A stretch of DNA of 64,000 nt. Origin: Aquitalea palustris (lineage in GTDB: Bacteria > Pseudomonadota > Gammaproteobacteria > Burkholderiales > Chromobacteriaceae). Position numbers and translations under genes: made by a program. The notes under the pieces were generated by a model, which saw nothing but the letters and a program-made list of their open reading frames with translations, was not told where the DNA came from and ran no database searches. Positions 35,601 to 44,080 of this stretch are shown piece by piece (the first letter of the stretch is position 1; the number at the start of each line of letters is the position of its first letter). The stretch is taken from assembly GCF_003693445.1 (NCBI RefSeq), contig NZ_RFAR01000069.1, positions 1 through 64,000 of the forward strand, written 5' to 3'.

Positions 35601-35921
35601 ATGAACGAGAGCGAATTTCTGGATGTGACCGACCGCATTTTCAGCCGGATCGAAGATGCCATCGACGATGCCGGTGTGGATGCCGACTTTGTCAGCAATG
35701 GCAATGTGCTGGAAATCGAATTCGACGATGGCGGCAAGATCGTGGTCAACCGTCATGCGGCCAATCAGGAACTGTGGATCGCGGCCAAGAGCGGCGGTTA
35801 TCACTTTGCCTTCAAGGATGGCCAGTGGCTGGCCGCCCGTGACGGTGCGGAATTTTTCAGCACGCTGAAAACCGCCATCGCCCAGGCGTGTGGTGAGCCG
35901 GACCTGGAGCTGGATATCTGA
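35601..35921 (+). CDS. cyaY: Frataxin homologue CyaY
   Basis: A 106-residue frataxin-family iron-binding protein that modulates Fe-S cluster assembly by IscS. The acidic N-terminal helix (F-L-D-V-T-D-R-I-F-S-R-I-E-D-A-I-D-D) and the sheet strand L-E-I-E-F-D-D-G-G-K-I-V-V-N-R, with I-V-N-R-H and Q-E-L-W-I-A-A, match CyaY. AAGGAAGAG lies before the ATG. Its stop overlaps the ATG of the YqaA-family gene by one base. Confidence 0.97.
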   Translation: MNESEFLDVTDRIFSRIEDAIDDAGVDADFVSNGNVLEIEFDDGGKIVVNRHAANQELWIAAKSGGYHFAFKDGQWLAARDGAEFFSTLKTAIAQACGEPDLELDI

Positions 35922-36337
35922 TGCAGGCGGTGTGGCTGGCGCTGGGCGGGCTGGTGGTGTCGGCTTTTACTTCATCCACTATCCTGCCTGGCAATTCCGA
36001 GGTGGTACTGGCGGCCTTTCTTTACAAATGGCCGGACTGGCTATGGCCGGCCCTGCTGCTGGCCACCGTGGCCAACAGTGCCGGCAGCGCCACCAGCCTG
36101 TGGCTGGGACGGGTGGCACCCAAAAAGGAAGTGTCACCACGCATCCAGCGCTGGTTTGAGCGCTATGGCCCGGCCGTGCTCTTGCTCAGCTGGGTGCCAC
36201 TGATCGGCGATGCCCTGCCGCTGGCCGCCGGCTGGCTGCGCCTGCCCTGGTTGCCCAGCCTGCTGTGGCTGACCGTGGGCAAGGCTGCGCGCTATCTGGT
36301 ACTGGCCTGGGGCGTGCTGGCAGCGCTGCATGCCTGA
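35921..36337 (+). CDS. YqaA family (SNARE-associated/DedA-like) membrane protein
   Basis: A 138-residue membrane protein of the YqaA branch of the VTT/DedA superfamily. The segments S-A-F-T-S-S-T-I-L-P-G-N-S-E and N-S-A-G-S-A-T-S-L-W-L-G-R re-entrant motifs, the R-W-F-E-R-Y-G-P-A-V-L-L-L-S-W-V-P motif and G-D-A-L-P-L-A-A-G form the core. Relatives are implicated in membrane integrity and possibly lipid scrambling. It overlaps cyaY by one base (TGATG). Confidence 0.9.
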   Translation: MQAVWLALGGLVVSAFTSSTILPGNSEVVLAAFLYKWPDWLWPALLLATVANSAGSATSLWLGRVAPKKEVSPRIQRWFERYGPAVLLLSWVPLIGDALPLAAGWLRLPWLPSLLWLTVGKAARYLVLAWGVLAALHA

Positions 36338-36409
36338 TCATGTAACAGCGGATTGGCATGTGCCGCCGCTGAGGGTTTACAATTCAGGCAATTCTTATCT
36401 CGAGCTTCC

Positions 36410-37183
36410 ATGAGCCAACATATTCCCCGCAAACGCTTTGGCCAGAATTTTCTGCAAGATGCCAGCGTGATTGAAAACATCGTGCATGCGGTCAATCCGC
36501 AGCCAGACGATGTGGTCATTGAAATCGGCCCCGGTCTGGGCGCCATCACCAAGCCGTTGCTGGATCGCCTGCCGCATCTGCATGTGGCGGAAATCGACCG
36601 CGACATCATCGCCCGGCTGAAAAAGGAATTTCCGCCGGAGCGCCTGACCATCCACGAAGGCGATGCGCTCAAGTTCGACTTCGGCTCGATTAGCGATGGT
36701 GCGTTCAAGATTGTCGGCAACCTGCCCTACAACATCTCCACCCCGCTGCTGTTCCACCTGGCCAGCTTTGGCCAGCGCGTGACCGACATGCACTTCATGC
36801 TGCAAAAAGAAGTGGTGGACCGCATGCTGGCCGAGCCGTCCACCACCGATTTCGGCCGCCTGACGGTGATGTTGCAGTACCGCTTTGAAATGGAGCTGGT
36901 GCTGAATGTGCCGCCAGATGCCTTCTGGCCGCCACCGAAGGTGGACTCTGCCGTGGTGCGCATGATTCCGGCGCCGGGCCGCTGCGGCGTGGCCAAGGAC
37001 GAAAAAGCCCTGGAAGAACTGGTGACCAAGGCCTTCTCGCAGCGCCGCAAGACCCTGCGCAATAATCTGAAAGGCGTGCTGGAACTGGCCGATTTTGAAG
37101 CGCTGGGCATAGACCCGGGCCTGCGGCCGGAAAACCTGGCGGTGGAGGATTTTGTCCGCATGGCGAACCACCTGTCCGCCTGA
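36410..37183 (+). CDS. rsmA: 16S rRNA (adenine(1518)-N6/adenine(1519)-N6)-dimethyltransferase
   Basis: RsmA (KsgA) dimethylates two adjacent adenosines near the 3' end of 16S rRNA and checks 30S assembly. The 257-residue protein begins with [12 protein letters not shown], then the SAM motif [10 protein letters not shown] at about 38-47, the N-L-P-Y-N-I-S-T-P catalytic motif near 107 and the C-terminal [11 protein letters not shown] motif. The start at 36410 gives the conserved N-terminus. Not apparently followed by other genes on the strand until the transporter leader at 37.2 kb. Confidence 0.98.
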   Translation: MSQHIPRKRFGQNFLQDASVIENIVHAVNPQPDDVVIEIGPGLGAITKPLLDRLPHLHVAEIDRDIIARLKKEFPPERLTIHEGDALKFDFGSISDGAFKIVGNLPYNISTPLLFHLASFGQRVTDMHFMLQKEVVDRMLAEPSTTDFGRLTVMLQYRFEMELVLNVPPDAFWPPPKVDSAVVRMIPAPGRCGVAKDEKALEELVTKAFSQRRKTLRNNLKGVLELADFEALGIDPGLRPENLAVEDFVRMANHLSA

Positions 37184-37281
37184 GCGGTCGCAACAAATTG
37201 ACCGCGTGCGCCTGAGTAGGCAGCCGCATTGCCGAGCCGCTTGCATACTGTCGCCAGTGGCCGCAGAATCGCAAACTTTTC

Positions 37282-37470
37282 ACCCCGGCCTGGTCGGGGT
37301 GTGCAGTAATACAGGGAGAGCCGCCCACATAAAGAGGCGGTGACTGTAAGCAGAAGACCGGCAGCGTCCGGCTGGCAGGTAAACGGGGGTTTACCGCGAA
37401 AGCCGGCCTGATGTGGCCTGTCCCTGCTGCTGGATAATCCAGCCTATAACAGCAGTGTCCGCGGTCTTCG
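37282..37470 (+). ncRNA. Putative structured 5' leader RNA of the amino-acid transporter operon (unassigned class)
   Basis: The 330-bp gap before the transporter gene contains nested pairing: an enclosing helix 37353-37360/37462-37469 (8 bp, GAAGACCG with CGGTCTTC), an arm of two stems (37368-37373/37401-37406 and 37378-37384/37389-37395) separated by an internal loop, and a second arm (37424-37429/37450-37455 continuing as 37430-37434/37438-37442 with a 7-nt bulge). Two further hairpins precede it (37282-37300 and 37320-37341). The segment ends 45 nt before the start codon. I do not recognise a known riboswitch; it may be a regulatory leader or a small RNA. Confidence 0.5.
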
Positions 37471-37513
37471 GGCCAAGGGCAGTGATCGATCAAGGACCTC
37501 AGGAGAAACTTAT

Positions 37514-38413
37514 ATGAAGCTTTGCACCCGTCTTATCTCTGCAGCAACCCTGGCCGCTCTGGCCAGCACCCCGGCGTTTGCCGCCGAACTGACCGGCACC
37601 CTGAAGAAAATCAAGGATTCCGGCGTCATCGTTCTGGGCAACCGCGATGCCTCCATTCCTTTCTCCTACTACGACAATAACCAGAAGCCCATTGGTTACT
37701 CGGTCGATCTGGCCAACAAGGTTGTCGATGCAGTGAAGAAAGAGCTGAAAATGCCGAACCTGCAGGTCAAGTACAATCTGGTGACCTCGCAGACCCGTAT
37801 CCCGCTGGTACAGAACGGTACTGTCGATCTGGAATGTGGCTCCACCACCAATAACGTCGAGCGTCAGAAGCAAGTGGCCTTCTCGGTGGGCATCTTCGAA
37901 ATCGGTACCCGCCTGCTGACTGGCAAGACCTCCGGCGTGAAAGACTTCGCCGATCTGAAAGGCAAGAACGTTGTCACCACTGCCGGTACCACTTCCGAGC
38001 GTCTGCTCAAGGCCATGAATGCTGACAAGCAGATGGGCATGAACATCATCTCCGCCAAGGATCATGGCGAATCCTTCCTGATGCTGGAATCCGGCCGCGC
38101 CGTGGCCTTCATGATGGACGATGCCCTGCTGTACGGCGAAATGGCCAAGGCCAAGAGCCCGGCCAACTGGGTGGTGACCGGCAAGCCGCAGTCCTTCGAA
38201 ATCTACGGCTGCATGCTGCGCAAGGACGACGCTGCCTTCAAGAAGGTGGTGGACGATGCCATCAAGGCCACTTACAAGTCCGGCGAAGTGAACAAGATCT
38301 ACGCCAAGTGGTTTACCAGCCCGGTTCCGCCCAAGGGCCTGAACCTGAACTTCCCGATGTCCGACGTGGTGAAGGAACTGATCGCCAAGCCGACCGACAA
38401 GGCCGCCGAATAA
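37514..38413 (+). CDS. gltI: Glutamate/aspartate ABC transporter substrate-binding protein (GltI-like)
   Basis: A 299-residue periplasmic binding protein of the polar amino-acid family. The signal peptide ends near F-A-A (residue 24). The motifs G-V-I-V-L-G-N-R-D-A-S-I-P-F-S-Y, G-Y-S-V-D-L, the ligand-binding L-E-C-G-S-T-T-N-N-V-E-R and the closing G-C-M-L-R-K-D-D match GltI/AatJ-type proteins for glutamate and aspartate. CAGGAG lies 7 nt before the ATG. It is followed by a hairpin and the permease and ATPase genes, so the order is gltI-gltJ-gltK-gltL. Confidence 0.93.
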   Translation: MKLCTRLISAATLAALASTPAFAAELTGTLKKIKDSGVIVLGNRDASIPFSYYDNNQKPIGYSVDLANKVVDAVKKELKMPNLQVKYNLVTSQTRIPLVQNGTVDLECGSTTNNVERQKQVAFSVGIFEIGTRLLTGKTSGVKDFADLKGKNVVTTAGTTSERLLKAMNADKQMGMNIISAKDHGESFLMLESGRAVAFMMDDALLYGEMAKAKSPANWVVTGKPQSFEIYGCMLRKDDAAFKKVVDDAIKATYKSGEVNKIYAKWFTSPVPPKGLNLNFPMSDVVKELIAKPTDKAAE

Positions 38414-38440
38414 GCGATTCCTTCCTGTAGTGCAGATGCT

Positions 38441-38460
38441 GAGCCGGCCGATGCCGGCTC
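38441..38460 (+). other. Intercistronic hairpin between gltI and gltJ
   Basis: A perfect 8-bp stem (GAGCCGGC, CGAT loop, GCCGGCTC) lies 28 bp after gltI. Without a clear T-tract it more likely stabilises the abundant binding-protein message or attenuates transcription into the permease genes, as in other SBP-first transport operons. The 239-bp gap contains no gene. Confidence 0.6.
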
Positions 38461-38652
38461 AATTGCTGCCTGTTTTCCCCTCGTGCAACCGGCTATAACG
38501 GCAGCACGGGAGGCGGCGCTGCGTCTGCCCTGGCTGCCTGCTCATGCTCATTGCAGGCAGGGACTTCATCCGACCTTCATGTCTGCCCATTGGCGGAAGG
38601 CATGCTGCTGTCGGCAGCAGGCGCCTGCGTCTGCTTGCATCTGGAGAAAAAC

Positions 38653-39396
38653 ATGAATTACCACTGGGACTGGGGCATCTTCTTCAAGTCCACCGGTGTC
38701 GGCAGTGAAATCTACCTGAACTGGTTTGTTTCCGGTCTGGGCTGGACCATCGCCGTGGCACTGGCCGGCTGGATCATCGCTCTTGCACTCGGCTCGGTAC
38801 TGGGCGTGATGCGCACCCTGCCGGGCAAGCTGCTGCCCACCATCGCCACCACCTATGTCGAGTTGTTCCGCAATGTGCCGCTGCTGGTGCAGTTGTTCAT
38901 CTGGTACTTCCTGGTACCCGACCTGCTGCCCACACCACTGGAAATGTGGTTCAAGCAGGGTATCAGCCCGGCTACGTCGGCCTACCTGTCGGTAGTGGTG
39001 TGCCTGGGCCTGTTTACCGCCGCCCGCGTGTGCGAACAGGTACGGACCGGCATTCAGGCGCTGCCACGCGGCCAGAACAACGCGGCGCTGGCCATGGGCT
39101 TTTCCACGGCGCAGACCTACCGCTTCGTGCTGCTGCCGCAGGCTTTCCGCATCATCATTCCGCCGCTGACCAGCGAGTTTCTGAATATTTTCAAGAACTC
39201 CTCGGTGGCCTCGCTGATTGGCCTGATGGAGTTATTGGCGCAAACCAAGCAAACCGCCGAGTTTTCCGCCAATATTTTCGAAGCCTTCACCCTGGCAACG
39301 CTGATCTACTTTGTCCTCAACATGAGCCTGATGGGCTTCATGGCCTGGGTGGAAAAGCGGGTGCGTATCCCCGGCATGATGGGAGGTAGCAAATAA
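38653..39396 (+). CDS. gltJ: Glutamate/aspartate ABC transporter permease (GltJ-like)
   Basis: A 247-residue inner-membrane permease of the His/Glu/Gln/Arg family. The EAA loop coupling to the ATPase is visible as A-L-P-R-G-Q-N-N-A-A-L-A-M-G-F-S near residues 135-150. M-N-Y-H-W-D-W-G-I-F-F is the GltJ-typical start. GGAGAAAAAC precedes the ATG at 38653. The stop TAA overlaps the ATG of gltK (TAATG). Confidence 0.95.
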   Translation: MNYHWDWGIFFKSTGVGSEIYLNWFVSGLGWTIAVALAGWIIALALGSVLGVMRTLPGKLLPTIATTYVELFRNVPLLVQLFIWYFLVPDLLPTPLEMWFKQGISPATSAYLSVVVCLGLFTAARVCEQVRTGIQALPRGQNNAALAMGFSTAQTYRFVLLPQAFRIIIPPLTSEFLNIFKNSSVASLIGLMELLAQTKQTAEFSANIFEAFTLATLIYFVLNMSLMGFMAWVEKRVRIPGMMGGSK

Positions 39397-40067
39397 TGGC
39401 CCTCGATTTCAGTCAGATCATCCCCGCCCTGCCCGGCCTGGCCGATGGCATGCTGCTGACGCTCAAACTGCTGGTGATGGCAGTGCTGGGCGGCGTGGTA
39501 CTGGGCACCCTGCTGGCGCTGGCGCGCCTGTCTGACAATGTCCTGCTGTCGCGGCTGGCCAAGTGGTATGTCAATTATTTCCGCTCGATACCGCTGCTGC
39601 TGGTGATCTCCTGGTTCTACCTGGTGGTGCCCATGGTGCTGAGCTGGATCACTGGCGACCTGACCCCGGTAGGGGCCTTTACCTCCTGCCTGGTGGCCTT
39701 CGTCATGTTCGAGGCTGCGTATTTTTCCGAAATCGTCCGTGCCGGCATCCAGTCCATTTCTCGTGGGCAGATCAATGCCGCTTATGCGCTGGGCATGAGT
39801 TATGGCCAGGCCATGCGGCTGGTGATCCTGCCGCAGGCTTTCCGCAAAATGATGCCGCTCTTGCTGCAGCAAAGTATCATCCTGTTCCAGGACACTTCGC
39901 TGGTGTATGCGGTGGGCTTGATGGATTTTCTCAATACCGCCCGCTCCAAGGGCGATGTCGTTGGTTTGCCGCATGAATTCCTGCTGTTTGCCGGTGCGGT
40001 TTACTTCGTGATCAGTTTCGGCGCGTCGCAATGGGTGAAGCGTCTGCAAAAAAGGTTTGCTGTATGA
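39396..40067 (+). CDS. gltK: Glutamate/aspartate ABC transporter permease (GltK-like)
   Basis: A 223-residue second permease. The N-terminal A-L-P-G-L-A-D-G-M-L-L-T-L-K-L and the EAA loop S-I-S-R-G-Q-I-N-A-A-Y-A-L-G-M-S match the GltK family. It forms the heterodimeric channel with GltJ. It overlaps gltL by 4 bp (ATGA). Confidence 0.95.
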   Translation: MALDFSQIIPALPGLADGMLLTLKLLVMAVLGGVVLGTLLALARLSDNVLLSRLAKWYVNYFRSIPLLLVISWFYLVVPMVLSWITGDLTPVGAFTSCLVAFVMFEAAYFSEIVRAGIQSISRGQINAAYALGMSYGQAMRLVILPQAFRKMMPLLLQQSIILFQDTSLVYAVGLMDFLNTARSKGDVVGLPHEFLLFAGAVYFVISFGASQWVKRLQKRFAV

Positions 40068-40807
40068 GCGCGATGATTAGCATCAACAATGTAAGCAAGT
40101 GGTATGGCGACTTTCAGGTACTGACCGACTGCACTACCGGCGTCAAAAAAGGCGAGGTGGTGGTGGTGTGCGGGCCGTCCGGTTCCGGCAAGTCCACCCT
40201 GATCAAGTGCGTCAATGCGCTGGAACCCTTCCAGAAGGGTGAAATCATTGTCGACGGCATTGCGGTGGGCGACCCGAAAACCGATCTGCCCAAGCTGCGC
40301 AGCCGGGTTGGCATGGTGTTCCAGCATTTCGAGCTGTTCCCGCATCTGTCCATTACCGAAAACCTGGCCATCGCCCAGGTCAAGGTGCTGGGCCGCAGCC
40401 AGGACGAAGCGCGGGAAAAGGGCCTGAAGCTGCTGGATCGCGTTGGCCTGAAAGCCCATGCGCACAAATTCCCCGGCCAGCTGTCCGGTGGCCAGCAACA
40501 GCGCGTGGCCATCGCCCGTGCGCTGGCGATGGACCCGATTGCCATGCTGTTTGACGAACCGACCAGTGCGCTGGATCCGGAGATGATCAACGAAGTGCTG
40601 GACGTGATGACCGAGCTGGCCCAGGAAGGCATGACCATGATGTGCGTCACCCACGAAATGGGCTTTGCCCGTCGTGTGGCACACCGCGTCATCTTCATGG
40701 ACAAGGGTGCCATCGTCGAGGATTGCGACAAGGATGCCTTTTTTGGCGACATCAATGCCCGCTCCGAGCGTGCACGGCAATTCCTGTCGAAGATTCTGCA
40801 ACACTGA
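40064..40807 (+). CDS. gltL: Glutamate/aspartate ABC transporter ATP-binding protein (GltL-like)
   Basis: A 247-residue ABC ATPase of the polar amino-acid type: Walker A G-P-S-G-S-G-K-S-T at 37-45, signature L-S-G-G-Q-Q-Q-R near 145, Walker B M-L-F-D-E-P-T-S-A-L-D-P and the switch His in C-V-T-H-E-M-G-F-A. Start 40064 is coupled to gltK; a second in-frame ATG lies at 40073. The operon is closed by the terminator at 40825. Confidence 0.96.
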   Translation: MSAMISINNVSKWYGDFQVLTDCTTGVKKGEVVVVCGPSGSGKSTLIKCVNALEPFQKGEIIVDGIAVGDPKTDLPKLRSRVGMVFQHFELFPHLSITENLAIAQVKVLGRSQDEAREKGLKLLDRVGLKAHAHKFPGQLSGGQQQRVAIARALAMDPIAMLFDEPTSALDPEMINEVLDVMTELAQEGMTMMCVTHEMGFARRVAHRVIFMDKGAIVEDCDKDAFFGDINARSERARQFLSKILQH

Positions 40808-40824
40808 GCAGCACGCCACACCAG

Positions 40825-40849
40825 AAACCCGGCCAAGCCGGGTTTTTTT
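40825..40849 (+). terminator. Terminator of the gltIJKL operon
   Basis: A 9-bp stem (AAACCCGGC, CAA loop, GCCGGGTTT) is followed by a run of Ts ending at 40849, 18 bp after gltL. Confidence 0.93.
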
Positions 40850-41046
40850 ATGCCGGGCTTGCCGGCGGCTTATCGTGGTCGAAGCGGATTTTTCCCGAGC
40901 AGGCCAAGGCCCGCCAAGCAAGGCCTGGCTGCTGCCAGGCACTGCTGGTACTGGCGGCGTCGACGCAGCTTGTCCCGGGTGCTCTGTGAGGTTTTATCAG
41001 TGCTTCTTAATAGCGTGCCAGTCATGACATTGTTATTGTTATTAGT

Positions 41047-41087
41047 TGATAATACTTACAAATGATGTAAACGATGGTGTATTATCA
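41047..41087. promoter_or_regulatory. Inverted repeat in the promoter region of the EAL-HDOD gene
   Basis: TGATAATAC (41047-41055) and GTATTATCA (41079-41087) are perfect 9-bp inverted copies, 23 bp apart, in an AT-rich stretch 80 bp upstream of the start codon. The centre-to-centre spacing of 32 bp is three helical turns, as expected for a pair of operator half-sites. The rest of the 359-bp gap 40808-41166 contains only the gltL terminator and no other feature I recognise. Confidence 0.6.
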
Positions 41088-41166
41088 TTGGGGAAAATTC
41101 CCTGCTAACCTTTCTGCTCTGCGCCTACACTGACGATAGCGCTAACCTTTTCAGCCAGACCTGTCC

Positions 41167-42378
41167 ATGTATTCAACCCGCTATCTTGGGCGCCAGCCCA
41201 TCGTTGATGCCAACCAGCAGTTGGTGGCGTACGAACTGTTGTTCCGCTCCAGCCAGGCCAATGTCGCCAGGGTCGACGACGATGTGATGGCGACTACAGC
41301 GGTGATCCGCCATGCCTTTGTTGATCTGGGCGTGGGTGAGGTGCTGGGTGACCGTCTGGGTTTCATCAATGTCAGCGAAACCCTGCTGATGGATGATCTG
41401 CTGGATGTGCTGCCCTGTGACAAGGTCGTGCTGGAGATCCTGGAAACGGTAAAGGTCACGCCGCCCTTGCTGGCGCGGCTGGCCGAGCTGCGGCACAAGG
41501 GTTTCCGGCTGGCGATGGACGATGTGGTGGAGCTGGATGCCGACCGCCTGGCCCTGCTGCCGCTGGTGGATATCGTCAAGATCGATCTGGTGGCGCTCAG
41601 CCTGCTGCAATTGCGCCAGCTGGTGGCTGAGCTGGCCAGCTTTCCCGGCATTCTGCTGGCGGAGAAGGTCGACACTGTGGAGCAGTTCGAACTGTGCCGC
41701 GAGCTGGGCATCCAGTGGTTCCAGGGTTATTTCTTTGCCCGTCCCACCGTGCTGTCCACCCGCCAGGCCAATGCCAGCCAGCATGCCATGCTCAGCCTGC
41801 TGGGCTTGCTGATGAGCGATGCCGACAACGATGAACTGTCCCAGGCACTGAAACTGGCACCAGACGTGGTACTGATGCTGATGAAGCTCAGTTCGACCGC
41901 CTCGGCCGCCACCCGCCGGCCGGTGTCCTCGGTCAGCGAGGCCATCATGTTGCTGGGGCGGGCCAAGATCAAGCGCTGGTCGATGCTGTTGCTGTTTGCC
42001 AGCAATGCCACCGATGTCCAGCCGCAGCGCAACCCGCTGCTGGAGCTGGCGGCCACGCGCGGCCGCATCATGGAACTGCTGGCCGAAGCCTGCTACCCGG
42101 AGCGGCGCGATGTCAGGGAAAGTGCCTTCATGATTGGCATGCTGTCGCTGGTGGATGTGCTGGTGCAGCAGCCCAAGGCCGAGGTGATTGCCAGCCTGCC
42201 GATAGAGGACAGCCTGAAAGAGGCGGTACTGGAAGGCCGCCATGTGCTGGGTGAATTGCTGCGGGTGGCGCTGAGTCTGGAAGACGATGCCGTCCCGCAT
42301 CCGGCCGGCTATGACCCGGAAGTGCTGATGCGGGTGGAAACCCAGGCGCTGGACTGGGTCAACAGCATGTGGCAGTAA
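41167..42378 (+). CDS. EAL-HDOD signalling protein (YuxH/CdgJ-like, degenerate EAL)
   Basis: A 403-residue protein with an N-terminal EAL-fold (about 1-200) and a C-terminal HDOD domain (about 205-390). It begins Y-L-G-R-Q-P-I-V-D-A-N, the hallmark of the YuxH family. The catalytic E-A-L triad is replaced (Y-E-L-L-F), and the usual metal ligands are lost, so it probably does not hydrolyse c-di-GMP. Relatives such as Vibrio CdgJ affect motility and biofilm. It lies beside the REC-TPR and pilT/pilU genes, consistent with control of surface behaviour. The start is preceded by only a weak ribosome site (CAGACCTGTCC). Confidence 0.9.
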   Translation: MYSTRYLGRQPIVDANQQLVAYELLFRSSQANVARVDDDVMATTAVIRHAFVDLGVGEVLGDRLGFINVSETLLMDDLLDVLPCDKVVLEILETVKVTPPLLARLAELRHKGFRLAMDDVVELDADRLALLPLVDIVKIDLVALSLLQLRQLVAELASFPGILLAEKVDTVEQFELCRELGIQWFQGYFFARPTVLSTRQANASQHAMLSLLGLLMSDADNDELSQALKLAPDVVLMLMKLSSTASAATRRPVSSVSEAIMLLGRAKIKRWSMLLLFASNATDVQPQRNPLLELAATRGRIMELLAEACYPERRDVRESAFMIGMLSLVDVLVQQPKAEVIASLPIEDSLKEAVLEGRHVLGELLRVALSLEDDAVPHPAGYDPEVLMRVETQALDWVNSMWQ

Positions 42379-42390
42379 AGGCCGGCTGCT

Positions 42391-44016
42391 TCAGTTTGAA
42401 CGGGCTTCGGCACCGTCCTGATCGTGCAATCGGCTGAGCAGGCCCTGTACCCGCTCATTGTCCCTGGGCAGCCAGTCCAGCATCTCGCGCAGCATCTGGT
42501 CGTATTCCCCGGTTTCCTGGTTTTTCTTGCGCAACTGCTCGCGTACCCGTAACAGAATGGCGCAAGCATTCATGCCGGTGCGCTCGTTGTACAGGCGCAT
42601 CGCCATTTCATGCAGCATGCGCCCGGCTTCGACGGCCCGGCCTTCCGTCGTCAGTTCCACTGCGCGGTTGCTTTGTTCCTGCAGCTCGGCATAAGCGTGT
42701 TCGATCAGCTCGCTGCAACGGGCATGCTTGCGGGCGATTTCCAGCAACGTGGCCAGCTCGTGGCGGCTGTAGGCAAAGCGCATGGTGATGGTACGCGTCC
42801 AGCTTGCCAGCAGCTCAGGCTCGATCAGCGTTTCCGGCAGGCGTACCACCGCGCCCAGAAAGCGCTGGGCCGATTCGAAATGGACAAAGGATTTGAGCAG
42901 ATCGTCGGCTGCCAGCTTCAGCTGCATCAGCGCTTCTTCGGCTCTTTGCTGCACCAGCGCGGTCAGCGCCTTGCAGGTCAACAGGGTGAATTGCGCTTCC
43001 GGCCGCTCGGCCAGGCTGGCACTGATATCGGCCTGCAGGCGGTCGATATACTGGGTGTTGCCGGTTTCGGAATAGGCTTGCAGCAGGTCTACCAGTACTT
43101 CCGGGCCAAAGAAATTATTGTTGCGGCCGATTTCCACTGCGCGTTGCAGGTATTGCGCACCCTTTTCCGGATCGCCCGAGCGCAGTGCCGCCGTGCCACA
43201 GCTTTTCAGCCGATGAAAATTGCGCGGCGAGATGTTCACCGCCTTTTCCAGCACGTCTACCGCCTGGGCGTACTGACCCTCGTCGATCAGGTTCTGCGCC
43301 AGCAGGTCGTAGGCATCGGTATAGAGCGGGGCATCCTGGATGATTTCGCGTAGCAGCTCGCTGGACTCGCCTTGCATGCCCTGGTCGGCCTGGATGCGTG
43401 CCACACCCATCTTGGCCCAGGGAATCACCTTGCTTTCCAGCAGGGCCTGGTAGATGTGCAGCGCTTCGCCCTGCCGTCCTTCGGTGACCAGCAGCTCGGC
43501 GCAGAGCCGGTTGGCATCGATGCGGTTCATCGGGCCGGGGGCGGCGGCGGCCAGTTGCTGCAGGGTGTTGATGGCTCCGCTACGGTTACCCTTTTCCAGT
43601 TGCTCGTGCGCCGGCGCCAGGAAGGATTTGCGCCGGTGTGCGCTGTTCATGCGGGTCAGCAGCAGATTGGAATTGAAGGGCTTGAGGATGTAGTCGTCCG
43701 GCGCCATTTCCGCTGCCGCCACCACCCGCTCGTATTTGCGTTCGCCGGTAATCATGATCCAGATGGTGGACAGTGGCAGGGTGCCGGTCTTGCGCAGGGC
43801 TTCCAGCAGCTCCTGGCCATCCATGCCGTCGCCCAGATTGTAGTCGCACAACACGACATCAAAGCGCCGCCCCTTCAGCCGTGCACGCCCTTCTGCCGCA
43901 CTGCTGACGGCATCGGAGCGGGTAATGCCGGCCATGGACAGCATGGTGCGCAGGCTCTGGCGTACCGTGAGGGAGTCCTCGATGATGAGGACGGTGGTGT
44001 TTTCGTCAAAGTACAT
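42391..44016 (-). CDS. Response regulator with REC domain and TPR-rich output region
   Basis: A 541-residue protein: a canonical receiver domain (1-125) with E13/D14, phospho-acceptor D58 (V-L-C-D-Y-N), switch Thr in M-I-T-G-E and Lys in Y-I-L-K-P-F, followed by tetratricopeptide repeats (roughly 135-330, including Y-A-Q-A-V-D-V-L-E-K-A-V-N-I-S-P) and a long helical tail. There is no DNA-binding or enzymatic domain, so it acts through protein contacts. The start has GGAAAA upstream. Its neighbours, EAL-HDOD (convergent) and pilU-pilT (same strand, upstream), suggest a link with type IV pilus motility. Confidence 0.9.
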   Translation of the reverse strand: MYFDENTTVLIIEDSLTVRQSLRTMLSMAGITRSDAVSSAAEGRARLKGRRFDVVLCDYNLGDGMDGQELLEALRKTGTLPLSTIWIMITGERKYERVVAAAEMAPDDYILKPFNSNLLLTRMNSAHRRKSFLAPAHEQLEKGNRSGAINTLQQLAAAAPGPMNRIDANRLCAELLVTEGRQGEALHIYQALLESKVIPWAKMGVARIQADQGMQGESSELLREIIQDAPLYTDAYDLLAQNLIDEGQYAQAVDVLEKAVNISPRNFHRLKSCGTAALRSGDPEKGAQYLQRAVEIGRNNNFFGPEVLVDLLQAYSETGNTQYIDRLQADISASLAERPEAQFTLLTCKALTALVQQRAEEALMQLKLAADDLLKSFVHFESAQRFLGAVVRLPETLIEPELLASWTRTITMRFAYSRHELATLLEIARKHARCSELIEHAYAELQEQSNRAVELTTEGRAVEAGRMLHEMAMRLYNERTGMNACAILLRVREQLRKKNQETGEYDQMLREMLDWLPRDNERVQGLLSRLHDQDGAEARSN

Positions 44017-44080
44017 CAGCTATTTTCCAGCCGGCGCGCCGCACTGCGGGTGCTGACGTGCACGGGTTGTGCGGCATATC

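Noticed and set aside
37320-37400. Cobalamin or c-di-GMP-I riboswitch in the gltI leader
   Set aside because: Only short fragments agree (ACTGTAAGC; ACAGGG with GGTAAACGGGG). The conserved GCCACTG box of cobalamin elements and the ACGCAAAGC core of c-di-GMP-I elements are not present in order, so no class is assigned.
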